Positions 22,232 through 29,443 of a stretch of DNA of 35,703 bases are shown one piece after another. The DNA is taken from assembly GCA_017381715.1 (NCBI GenBank), contig JAFOBR010000082.1:1-35703 (forward strand), given 5' to 3'. The stretch is from Clostridia bacterium (lineage in GTDB: Bacteria > Bacillota > Clostridia > Oscillospirales > CAG-382). A program made the translations under genes and the position numbers. How positions within the stretch are numbered: position 1 is the stretch's first letter; the number at the start of each line of letters is the position of its first letter. Below the pieces are notes generated by a model. It saw nothing but the letters and a program-made list of their open reading frames with translations, did no database searches and had not been told where the DNA came from.

Positions 22232-23494
22232 ATGAAAAGAGTAATTATATTTATGCTTTGTTTTTCCCTTTTGTTTTGCTCCTGCGCGCAGGAGAGCGAA
22301 AATTCGCAAACCGTTTCAGACCTGTCCGAAACCGTTTCGGAGGATGTGTTTACCCCCGCTCCTCTGGATAACGCTATGCTGGTGGTGTTCGGCGATTCCA
22401 TCACCGCTTTGGGCGCATGGGGCAAGACCGTGGCTCAAAACTGCAATATGCGCTATTTTAACGGCGCCAAGGGCGCGATAACCAGCGAAGAAGGGCTTGC
22501 CCGCTTTGATGCCTTCGTCGCCTCCCGCAATCCCGATTACGTCACCCTTTGCTTCGGTATGAACGATCTGCTTATGGTTTCCGCCAATACCCCCAAGGTA
22601 ACGCCGGAGCAGTTCAAGCTGAATATGAAAAAGCTGGTGGAAAAAACGGTGGAAGCAGGGGCGGTACCCATACTTCTTACCACCAACAGTATAGATTACG
22701 CAAAGTTTTATTCCGCACAAGGGCAAAGCGAAGCTATGTACGGCGGCAGAGATATTCGCGAATGGGTGGATACGTATAACAAAATGACCCGTGAAGTAGC
22801 CGCAGAAACGGGATATCCTCTCATAGATCTGTTTGCCGAATGCTCAAAGCACCCCGAAAAGCAGGTGGTATGCTCCGACGGAATCCATCTCGGCGATCTG
22901 GGCAACCGCATTTTTGCGGAGCAGATATCGGCTTTCCTTTTGGAAAACTACGTTTCCGACCCCGACGCGCCTAAAGTTGATTACGATACCTCGGTGCTTC
23001 TCGCTTCCGGCGAAAAGGCGGATATAGCTCCCAAGCAAAAGAATTTGTGGTATATAGAGGGCACCACAATGACGGCGCAGGAGACCGAAACCGCCATAGT
23101 GTTTAAAAACACCAACGGTCTGTGGCCTGATGCCCAGTGCGCTTTAACAAACGGTATTAAGGTTCCCGTAAAGGATTCGGTTTTAAAGGTAAAAATATCC
23201 ACCGCAAACGTAAACGCAAGTATACTTTTGTTCTTCGACGGCGCCTTCCCCCACGCATATGCAGAGGGGCAGTACCTTTGTATCAATCCCAAGCTTAATT
23301 GCAGTACCGATTCATATACCGGCGATATCACCGCAAACCAGAGTATAGATATAGAAATTCCTCTTTCCTCTCTGGGCATCCCCTCAAAAAGCATACACGA
23401 TGGTTACGTTATCTTTTCGGGTATCAAACTGTACGTTGCAGGCAATAAGTATCAGTCGGTAACGGTGGAAGAAATAAGCGTTTACGTAAAATAA
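22232..23494 (+). CDS. SGNH/GDSL-family hydrolase lipoprotein, 420 aa
   Basis: Exported lipid-anchored esterase-type protein. The signal peptide ends in FCSC (Cys18). Block I is VVFGDSIT with nucleophile Ser56; the block III-type Asn111 is in CFGMNDLL; block V is SDGIHLGDLGN with Asp216 and His219. The catalytic half covers about 47-235. The remaining 185 residues are a beta-rich domain (for example DGYVIFSGIKLYVAG), probably carbohydrate- or surface-binding. Likely targets are acyl groups on glycans. The start at 22232 (GGAGA ribosome-binding site, then a signal peptide) is preferred to the in-frame ATG at 22076, which would translate the repeat and terminator. Confidence 0.85.
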   Translation: MKRVIIFMLCFSLLFCSCAQESENSQTVSDLSETVSEDVFTPAPLDNAMLVVFGDSITALGAWGKTVAQNCNMRYFNGAKGAITSEEGLARFDAFVASRNPDYVTLCFGMNDLLMVSANTPKVTPEQFKLNMKKLVEKTVEAGAVPILLTTNSIDYAKFYSAQGQSEAMYGGRDIREWVDTYNKMTREVAAETGYPLIDLFAECSKHPEKQVVCSDGIHLGDLGNRIFAEQISAFLLENYVSDPDAPKVDYDTSVLLASGEKADIAPKQKNLWYIEGTTMTAQETETAIVFKNTNGLWPDAQCALTNGIKVPVKDSVLKVKISTANVNASILLFFDGAFPHAYAEGQYLCINPKLNCSTDSYTGDITANQSIDIEIPLSSLGIPSKSIHDGYVIFSGIKLYVAGNKYQSVTVEEISVYVK

Positions 23495-23512
23495 AAGTTA
23501 CTCCAAATAATC

Positions 23513-23537
23513 ACGGCGGGGGCTTGCCCCCCGCCGT
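23513..23537. terminator. bidirectional GC-rich terminator
   Basis: A 10-bp stem ACGGCGGGGG / CCCCCGCCGT with a short loop and a weak T-rich flank, between the convergent SGNH gene and the lipoprotein at 23555. Confidence 0.75.
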
Positions 23538-23554
23538 TTGTTATTGTATAAAAT

Positions 23555-24541
23555 TTATTCTTTGTTTAAAGGATGTACCTTAAAATACTCTTCCTGCATT
23601 TCCGCCGTACCGAAAAGGTAATTGGGGTTATAGGGGAGCGTTTTTATATCTTTGTATATGGATGTAAACGTATCTTTTGTGATTCCGAAATCCTTAACAA
23701 AAACAACTATGTTTTGATTTGCTTCGTCTGTTTTGTCAAGCCAATTATTAAACCGTTCAATGCCCACGTGCTCTATGAGCTTATAATCAATATTATAGTA
23801 GGCTCTTATGTACTGCCTGTCTTCATTGATGGGAGTATAATGGCTTTTTGTTTCAGACGGAATGTAATCGGAATAAAAAAGCTCAGGATAGCTCCAGTAT
23901 TCATCTGAAAACCAAATTTCATATTGATAACAGAAAATTCCCATATACAAAGCGGCTGGATAATCCGGCAAAATTGTATCAAGCACTTGTTGGTACAGAG
24001 TCGTGTATTCTTGCTTTGTAATGCCGAAATAATCGCTTACTATACCGTGATTAATGCCAACTACGCCAAACATTTCTACTGCTTTGTCAAAGTTTTCCTT
24101 TCCGACGTAATCAATGAGGTGTCCGTCAACAGTAAAGTATGCGCCGATGTGTATATTATCTAAAGATAATTCTCTGTCTCCGCTTTCTTCCTCTTTCTTC
24201 AATTCAATAAATAATGAATGTAATTCTTCTGCAGTGTACGATTCAGGTTCGCTTGTTTCGGGTTCGCTGACCTCCGGCTCACTCGTTTCGGGTTTGCTCG
24301 TTTCAGGCTCACTTGTTTCGGGTTTGCTCGTTTCGGGTGCGCTTGTGTCGGGTATACTTTCTTCGGGCAGGCTATCATCGGGAGTACTTTCCTCAGGTGT
24401 GCTGCTTTCTGGAAGGCTTTCCGTTTCCGACATATTTGATGCTTCGTTCGCGGATTCTTCCGGCGGCTCCGGTGTGTCGCACGCGGTAAAAATTAAAATA
24501 AATGCAAAAATAATCAAAACTGCAAAAAGTGTTTTTTTCAT
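23555..24541 (-). CDS. lipoprotein with Ser/Pro/Glu/Thr repeat spacer, unknown function, 328 aa
   Basis: Signal peptide with lipobox FTAC (Cys21). A low-complexity spacer follows (about 22-105) of degenerate five-residue units such as KPETS, EPETS and TPEES. The folded domain (about 107-328) is not recognised. It has two similar segments: HLIDYVGKENFDKAVEMFG then DYFGITKQEYTTLYQ (about 145-190), and KLIEHVGIERFNNWLDK then DFGITKDTFTSIYKD (about 260-305). This internal duplication is visible by eye. The ribosome-binding site is AAAGGAGG. The spacer design matches the divergent neighbour at 24953. Confidence 0.75.
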   Translation of the reverse strand: MKKTLFAVLIIFAFILIFTACDTPEPPEESANEASNMSETESLPESSTPEESTPDDSLPEESIPDTSAPETSKPETSEPETSKPETSEPEVSEPETSEPESYTAEELHSLFIELKKEEESGDRELSLDNIHIGAYFTVDGHLIDYVGKENFDKAVEMFGVVGINHGIVSDYFGITKQEYTTLYQQVLDTILPDYPAALYMGIFCYQYEIWFSDEYWSYPELFYSDYIPSETKSHYTPINEDRQYIRAYYNIDYKLIEHVGIERFNNWLDKTDEANQNIVVFVKDFGITKDTFTSIYKDIKTLPYNPNYLFGTAEMQEEYFKVHPLNKE

Positions 24542-24566
24542 CGTTTTTTCCTCCTTTAATTAAATT

Positions 24567-24669
24567 TCAAAAACACTTTTCATCCTGCGCTGCGGCAAAT
24601 ACCACAAACGGTAAAGTAAGGGTAATGGCAAGGATGAAAGCTGTGGATTTTTTCGGCGAAAGTTTTCAT
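24567..24669 (-). pseudogene. possible remnant of a secreted-protein gene (signal peptide with a frameshift)
   Basis: From ATG 24669 (upstream AAAGGA), a one-base shift within the A-run of the second and third codons would give a textbook signal peptide, KKSTAFILAITLTLPF then VVFAAAQDEK, which stops at TGA 24567. As it stands neither frame gives a full protein. It may be a decayed leader, since the gene at 24541 begins just downstream. Low confidence. Confidence 0.3.
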
Positions 24670-24890
24670 AGTTGGAATTATCCTTTCTTTGTTTAGTTTT
24701 GTCATATATACACTACCATAATATGGACAAAATGTCTATGAAAAATTTGTAAACAATGATATTTTTGTGAAAATGTACAAAAACAATACAAGCACAACAA
24801 ATGCACAGACTTGTTTTTTGGTTGTATTGGTGAAAAACAGCATGTAGGATCTGGCGTATCTCACTGCCTGCAGAACTCATTTCTCCCACC
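24670..24890. other. A+T-rich intergenic region between divergent lipoprotein genes
   Basis: No gene seen. It holds a possible weak minus-strand promoter (TTGTCC - 16 bp - TATATG near 24700-24730) and one pair of complementary 8-mers, CAATACAA (24784-24791) and TTGTATTG (24822-24829). Nothing else is evident. Confidence 0.4.
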
Positions 24891-24918
24891 TTGACATTTT
24901 TTATAAAAGGAGTAAAAT
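24891..24918 (+). promoter_or_regulatory. sigma-A promoter of the transglutaminase-like lipoprotein
   Basis: TTGACA (24891-24896) - 16 bp - TAAAAT (24913-24918), 34 bp before the ATG. GGAGG at 24941 is the ribosome-binding site. Confidence 0.7.
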
Positions 24919-24952
24919 AAATATATAAAGTTAATTTTGCGGAGGTTTTTAT

Positions 24953-26281
24953 ATGAAAAAGATTATAGCCGCCGTCGTGGTATGCGCGTTTCTTTTAATT
25001 TCCGTCTGCGCCTGCCAAAGCGGAGGTACAAATACCTCTTTGCCCGAGCTTTCGGATTTTGATGATTTTGTAAGTATGATGGAGCAAAGCGGGTTCGAAC
25101 TGCAGGTTTCATTTACGGAAATAAGCGACGATGAATCTGAGTCAGAGAGCAGCGTTTCCGAAGAAAGTAAACTCGAAGAAAGTAAACCGGAAGTAAGTAC
25201 TCCCGAGGAGAGCAAGCCCGAGGAGAGCAAGCCCGAAGAAAGCAAACCCGAGGAAAGTAAACCCGAAGAGAGTAAGCCCGAGGAAAGCAAACCCGAGGAA
25301 AGCAAACCCGAAGAAAGCAAGCCCGAAGAAAGCAAACCCGAGGAAAGCAAACCCGAAGAAAGCAAGCCCGAAGAAAGCAAGCCCGAGGAAAGCAAACCCG
25401 AAGTAAGCAAACCCGAGGAAAAGCCCGAATACGGTTACACCACGGGACAAAAGCACACTGCACTTAAAAACACAGACAGATATTTATATTCCATTCTTAA
25501 TTCCAAGCAAAAAGAGTGGTACCGTAAAATAGACGCGGCAGTAAAAAATCTTGAAGAAAAAGTGGCTCTGGACGAGGAAGTTGCAGACGGTAACAATTAC
25601 TATATCTTCTATCTCTATGCGGCAGATAATCCCGAGCATTTTTATCTGGGCGCCCAGATCGGTATAGAATGGGGCGGAGGCACCGCAAACCTGCTTCTCA
25701 CCTATTCCGACGGCACTTCAAGCAGCGGTCTTGATTACGGCGAAATGACCCCCGAATTAAAGCAAAGTATCCTTGCAAAAAAAGCCCGTTTCGATGCAGA
25801 GGTTCAGCGTATCGTAAGCACTATCCCCGCAGATGCGCCCGACGTTGTTAAAGAAAAGCTTATATACGACCGTATCCTTATAGATTCAAGCTATAAGCAG
25901 GGAGCCGTATGGGACGGCACCGCACCCGATCATTGGAGCGCATACGGTGTAATTATCCACCACACCGGCGTATGTGAATCCTATTCGGAAGCGTTCCACA
26001 CCTTATGCTTTATGGTAGGTATAAACTGTGTGGAGATAGTGGGCACGGGCAACGGCGAAAACCATAAATGGAGCGCAGTCCGCCTTGACGATGAATGGTA
26101 TATGTGCGATATCACCTTTGATGACCCCACAAACGGAAAACCCGGTGAAACCCGCCACGATTATTTTAATCTTACCACCGCGCAAATGCAGGCAAAGAAG
26201 CACGCCGTATTGGATATGTACTGGAAAGCCCCTACCTGCAACGGCACAAAATACAGCTACGAAAATTATTTCGGTAAATAA
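24953..26281 (+). CDS. lipoprotein with KPEES repeats and transglutaminase-like domain, 442 aa
   Basis: The signal peptide ends in VCAC (Cys21). An acidic segment is followed by about 16 tandem five-residue units, mostly KPEES (73-156), which form a stiff charged spacer through the cell wall. The C-terminal transglutaminase-core domain (about 250-442) shows a full Cys-His-Asp triad: Cys341 in HTGVCESYSEAF, His371 in GENHKWSAV and Asp386 in YMCDITFDDP. Such domains in clostridial surface proteins act as cysteine proteases or cross-linkers of peptides. The N-terminal half of the folded part (about 157-250) is unassigned. Own promoter; divergent to the lipoprotein at 24541. Confidence 0.85.
   Translation: MKKIIAAVVVCAFLLISVCACQSGGTNTSLPELSDFDDFVSMMEQSGFELQVSFTEISDDESESESSVSEESKLEESKPEVSTPEESKPEESKPEESKPEESKPEESKPEESKPEESKPEESKPEESKPEESKPEESKPEESKPEESKPEVSKPEEKPEYGYTTGQKHTALKNTDRYLYSILNSKQKEWYRKIDAAVKNLEEKVALDEEVADGNNYYIFYLYAADNPEHFYLGAQIGIEWGGGTANLLLTYSDGTSSSGLDYGEMTPELKQSILAKKARFDAEVQRIVSTIPADAPDVVKEKLIYDRILIDSSYKQGAVWDGTAPDHWSAYGVIIHHTGVCESYSEAFHTLCFMVGINCVEIVGTGNGENHKWSAVRLDDEWYMCDITFDDPTNGKPGETRHDYFNLTTAQMQAKKHAVLDMYWKAPTCNGTKYSYENYFGK
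25169..25420 (+). repeat. tandem 15-bp repeat encoding KPEES units
   Basis: About 16 to 17 head-to-tail 15-bp units. Twelve consecutive perfect KPEES units (25214-25393) are flanked by variants KLEES, KPEVS and TPEES. Units differ only by synonymous AAA/AAG, GAA/GAG and AGC/AGT changes, as expected for in-frame expansion by slippage or recombination. Confidence 0.95.
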
Positions 26282-26377
26282 CTGTATATAAAAGAACGGA
26301 GAACGGCTCTTGTAGTCTGAATTCGTTGGCTTTAAAAACTGTGCTTTTTGTGTTTTATGAAACAGTGAGGTGCTTAT

Positions 26378-27223
26378 ATGAAAAAAAGACCTGATGAAGG
26401 AGTAAAAAAACCCATAAAACGCAGTGCATTGCGGGCAAAGCTGGGTATGTGGTATTACAGCGGTCTGCGCCGTCTTTATTGGCTTACCCACAGAAAAATG
26501 TTTGCTAAAACAAAAAAAGAATATTTCGGCGAAATACAGTTTTCCCACAAAACACCCTTGCTCCGCAAACTGCGGGACGTGGATATGCAATACCAATACA
26601 ACAAAATAGTAAATCTTAAGATAGCCGTAAAACAGCTAGACGGAATAGTTTTGCGCCCCGGCGAAGTGTTCAGCTATTGGTATCTTATAGGAAACACCAC
26701 CCGCAAAAAGGGATATATAGATGGAATGGTGCTTAAAAACGGCACCTTTGGCTACGGTGTGGGCGGTGGACTTTGCCAAATGTCCAATCTTATTTATTGG
26801 ATGACCATACATACCCCCCTCACGGTTATCGAGCGGCATCGCCACGGTTATGATGTTTTTCCCGATTCCAAGCGGACACAGCCCTTCGGCAGTGGCGCTA
26901 CCTGCTATTATCCCCACGGTGATTTGATGATCCGCAACGATACCGACCGTCCTTTCCAGCTTTGCGTCCGTGTGGGAAGCGAATATCTGGAAGGCGAATG
27001 GCGTGCCGTAGGCGAACCGGTATTTTCCTACGAGGTGGTTGAAAAGGACCACGAAGTAAGAAGCGAATATTGGGGCGGATATTCACGCCACAACAAGCTG
27101 TTCCGACGTGTTTACGATAAAACAGGCGTTTTCCTGCGGGAAGAATTTATCGTACAAAACGATGCGATAATGATGTACCCGCCATTTTTGAGTGATACTT
27201 ACACAGATACATTTAAAAACTGA
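26378..27223 (+). CDS. VanW-family protein, 281 aa
   Basis: VanW family (PF04294). The hallmark FGYGVGGGLCQMSN spans about 124-137, followed by HRHGYDVFPD (154-163) and GATCYYPHGDLMIRN (173-187). VanW is an accessory protein in some vancomycin-resistance clusters, but its biochemical role is unknown and it is widespread in spore-formers without resistance. No vanHAX-type genes lie nearby, so resistance should not be inferred. No signal peptide; the N-terminus is strongly basic. The ribosome-binding site is GAGGTG, and a terminator follows directly. Confidence 0.88.
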   Translation: MKKRPDEGVKKPIKRSALRAKLGMWYYSGLRRLYWLTHRKMFAKTKKEYFGEIQFSHKTPLLRKLRDVDMQYQYNKIVNLKIAVKQLDGIVLRPGEVFSYWYLIGNTTRKKGYIDGMVLKNGTFGYGVGGGLCQMSNLIYWMTIHTPLTVIERHRHGYDVFPDSKRTQPFGSGATCYYPHGDLMIRNDTDRPFQLCVRVGSEYLEGEWRAVGEPVFSYEVVEKDHEVRSEYWGGYSRHNKLFRRVYDKTGVFLREEFIVQNDAIMMYPPFLSDTYTDTFKN

Positions 27224-27229
27224 TTTTTT

Positions 27230-27260
27230 AAAAGACCTTACTCGTAAAGTAAGGTCTTTT
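27230..27260 (+). terminator. intrinsic terminator of the VanW-family gene
   Basis: 12-bp stem AAAAGACCTTAC / GTAAGGTCTTTT with a 7-nt loop and T-run, 7 bp after the stop codon. Confidence 0.9.
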
Positions 27261-27287
27261 TGTCCGTTATTTTCTTGGTGCATTCGG

Positions 27288-27316
27288 TTGACTTGAAAAG
27301 CGAATGGGTGTATAAT
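27288..27316 (+). promoter_or_regulatory. sigma-A promoter of the MMPL operon
   Basis: TTGACT (27288-27293) - 17 bp - TATAAT (27311-27316), about 60 bp before the ATG. Confidence 0.75.
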
Positions 27317-27376
27317 ATTTAACGGAATTTTGGCGAAAAAGCTTGATATATAACCAAAAGAAAGGAAACAAGCAAT

Positions 27377-29443
27377 ATGAGAAAGCTTTACGGCGGTATT
27401 GTAAAAAGCAAGGTGCTTGTAATAATACTGTTTTTAATTGCATTTGCCGTATGTATGGTTTGCAGTCGAATGGTTGCGGTCAATTATGATATAAACGATT
27501 ATTTGCCGTCGGACACAAAGTCCACTGTATCTATCGAACTGCTGGAAACAGAGTTTTCCGGCGGAATACCCAATGCCAGAGTTATGGTTACAAACGTTAC
27601 CGTTCCGCAAGCACTGGAATATAAATCCCGTATCGCAGAGATCGATGGTATTACCGCTGTTACCTGGCTTGATGATTCTGTGGATATAACCGTGCCGTTG
27701 GTTACATACGATCAAAAGACGGTAGAAACTTATTATAAGGACGGTTCGGCAGTTTTTACCGTAACCGTTCACGAGGATAAGCGCCTTGAAGCCGTTGAGG
27801 CAATGCGTGAGATCATAGGGGATGATAACGCTATGACCGGCACCGCAGTTTCTACGGCTCAATCCATAGCTAACACGGTTAAGGAGGTTTTAAAGGTTAC
27901 TGCTATCGCTGTTGCTTTTGCTCTTATCGTGTTAGTGCTCACCACTACCTCTTGGCTGGAGCCTGTGGTGGTTTTGTGCGGAATCGGAGTAGCGGTAATA
28001 CTTAACAACGGCACAAACCTTTTGTTTGGCGAAGTTTCTTTTGTTACCAACGCCGCGGGAAGCGTTTTACAGCTTGCCGTTTCGCTGGATTATTCGGTAT
28101 TTCTTTTGCACCGCTTTAACGAATGTCGGGAAAACAATCCCGATGCGAAATCCGCAATGGTGGAAGCTTTGTGTAAATCCACCTCCTCCATACTTTCCAG
28201 CGGGTTAACCACCGTAATCGGCTTTTTGGCATTGGTTTTAATGCAGTTCCGTATCGGTGCAGACCTTGGTATCGCATTGGCAAAGGGTATTGGCATAAGC
28301 CTTATTACTGTTTTTGTGTTTACCCCTTGCCTCATCCTTTCCGTATACAAGCTTTTGGATAAGACCCGTCACAAAAAGCTTATGCCCTCCTTCAAATGGT
28401 TCGGAAAAGGCGTGCTTAAGGCGGCAATTCCGTTGGTGTGCGTATTTGTTCTTGTGGTAGCGCCCGCATATCTGGCATCAAACGCAAACAACTATCTTTA
28501 CGGTTCATCAAAAATATTCGGCGAAGACACCGAATACGGCAGAAACACTGCGGCAATAGAAGAAATATTCGGCAAAAACGATACTTATGTTCTTATGGTT
28601 CCCGTTGGGTCCACTCCAACGGAAAAGGCGCTTTCCGATGAACTTCATACTCTTCCCGAAATAACCGATATAATTTCCTATGTGGATACGGTGGGTGCGG
28701 AAATTCCCCCCGCTTATCTGGACGAAGCAACCTTGTCACAGCTCAGAAGCGAAAACTACAGCCGCATGGTGCTTTCGGTTTCCGTTCCCGCAGAAAGCGG
28801 CCAAACCTTTGAGCTGGTAGAAAACATACGCACAATCGCAGAAAAATATTATCCCGGAACGTCTTATCTTGCAGGCGGCGGTGTAAGCACCTATGATCTT
28901 AAGCAGACAGTTACCGAAGATATGACAAAGGTAAATCTTATAGCCATAGGCGCCGTATTTATAGTACTTCTCATCTCTATGCGTTCTTTGTTTTTGCCCG
29001 TCTTGTTGGTTCTAAGTATAGAAACCGCAGTGTGGCTTAATCTTACAGTACCCTATTTTACAGACGAGCCGGTGTTCTATCTGGCATATCTTATTATAAG
29101 CTCCGTTCAGTTGGGCGCAACCGTTGATTATGCTATACTTATGACAGAGCGTTACCGCGAAAACCGCGCTGAGCTGACCAAAAAGCAAGCGACAGTAAAA
29201 ACCGTATCCGACGTATTTGTTTCCATACTTACCTCCGGCAGTGTGCTTACGGTTGTAGGCTTCCTTATGGGAGCGTTATCTTCCAACCAATTGTTGGCAC
29301 AGTTGGGTGTTTTCTTGGGCAGAGGCGCTTTGTTCTCTCTCGTAATAGTTCTTGCAGTATTGCCGGGACTTTTATGTTTGAGCGATAAAATAATAATTCG
29401 TAAAAAGAATACGGCAGAATACAGAAAGGCGGATTTTCAATGA
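27377..29443 (+). CDS. MMPL-family (RND superfamily) transporter, 688 aa
   Basis: Two-fold MMPL architecture: a first helix (13-31), an extracytoplasmic domain, then a cluster of five or six helices (about 170-340), a second extracytoplasmic domain (about 365-505) and a second helix cluster (about 510-680). Typical motifs are SLDYSVFLLHRFNE in the first half and ATVDYAILMTERYRE in the second, the proton-relay Asp-Tyr pair of MMPL proteins. Gram-positive relatives export lipids or small hydrophobic molecules; the cargo here is unknown. ATGA overlap with the next gene shows translational coupling and suggests a joint export machine. AAAGGA ribosome-binding site. Confidence 0.9.
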   Translation: MRKLYGGIVKSKVLVIILFLIAFAVCMVCSRMVAVNYDINDYLPSDTKSTVSIELLETEFSGGIPNARVMVTNVTVPQALEYKSRIAEIDGITAVTWLDDSVDITVPLVTYDQKTVETYYKDGSAVFTVTVHEDKRLEAVEAMREIIGDDNAMTGTAVSTAQSIANTVKEVLKVTAIAVAFALIVLVLTTTSWLEPVVVLCGIGVAVILNNGTNLLFGEVSFVTNAAGSVLQLAVSLDYSVFLLHRFNECRENNPDAKSAMVEALCKSTSSILSSGLTTVIGFLALVLMQFRIGADLGIALAKGIGISLITVFVFTPCLILSVYKLLDKTRHKKLMPSFKWFGKGVLKAAIPLVCVFVLVVAPAYLASNANNYLYGSSKIFGEDTEYGRNTAAIEEIFGKNDTYVLMVPVGSTPTEKALSDELHTLPEITDIISYVDTVGAEIPPAYLDEATLSQLRSENYSRMVLSVSVPAESGQTFELVENIRTIAEKYYPGTSYLAGGGVSTYDLKQTVTEDMTKVNLIAIGAVFIVLLISMRSLFLPVLLVLSIETAVWLNLTVPYFTDEPVFYLAYLIISSVQLGATVDYAILMTERYRENRAELTKKQATVKTVSDVFVSILTSGSVLTVVGFLMGALSSNQLLAQLGVFLGRGALFSLVIVLAVLPGLLCLSDKIIIRKKNTAEYRKADFQ

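Noticed and set aside
24949..25463. Minus-strand frames made of SSGLL or CFLRA repeats
   Set aside because: Antisense products of the KPEES-coding tandem repeat.
26378..27223. Vancomycin-resistance locus because of the VanW-family gene
   Set aside because: No ligase, dehydrogenase, dipeptidase or VanRS-type genes nearby; VanW homologues are common in spore-formers.
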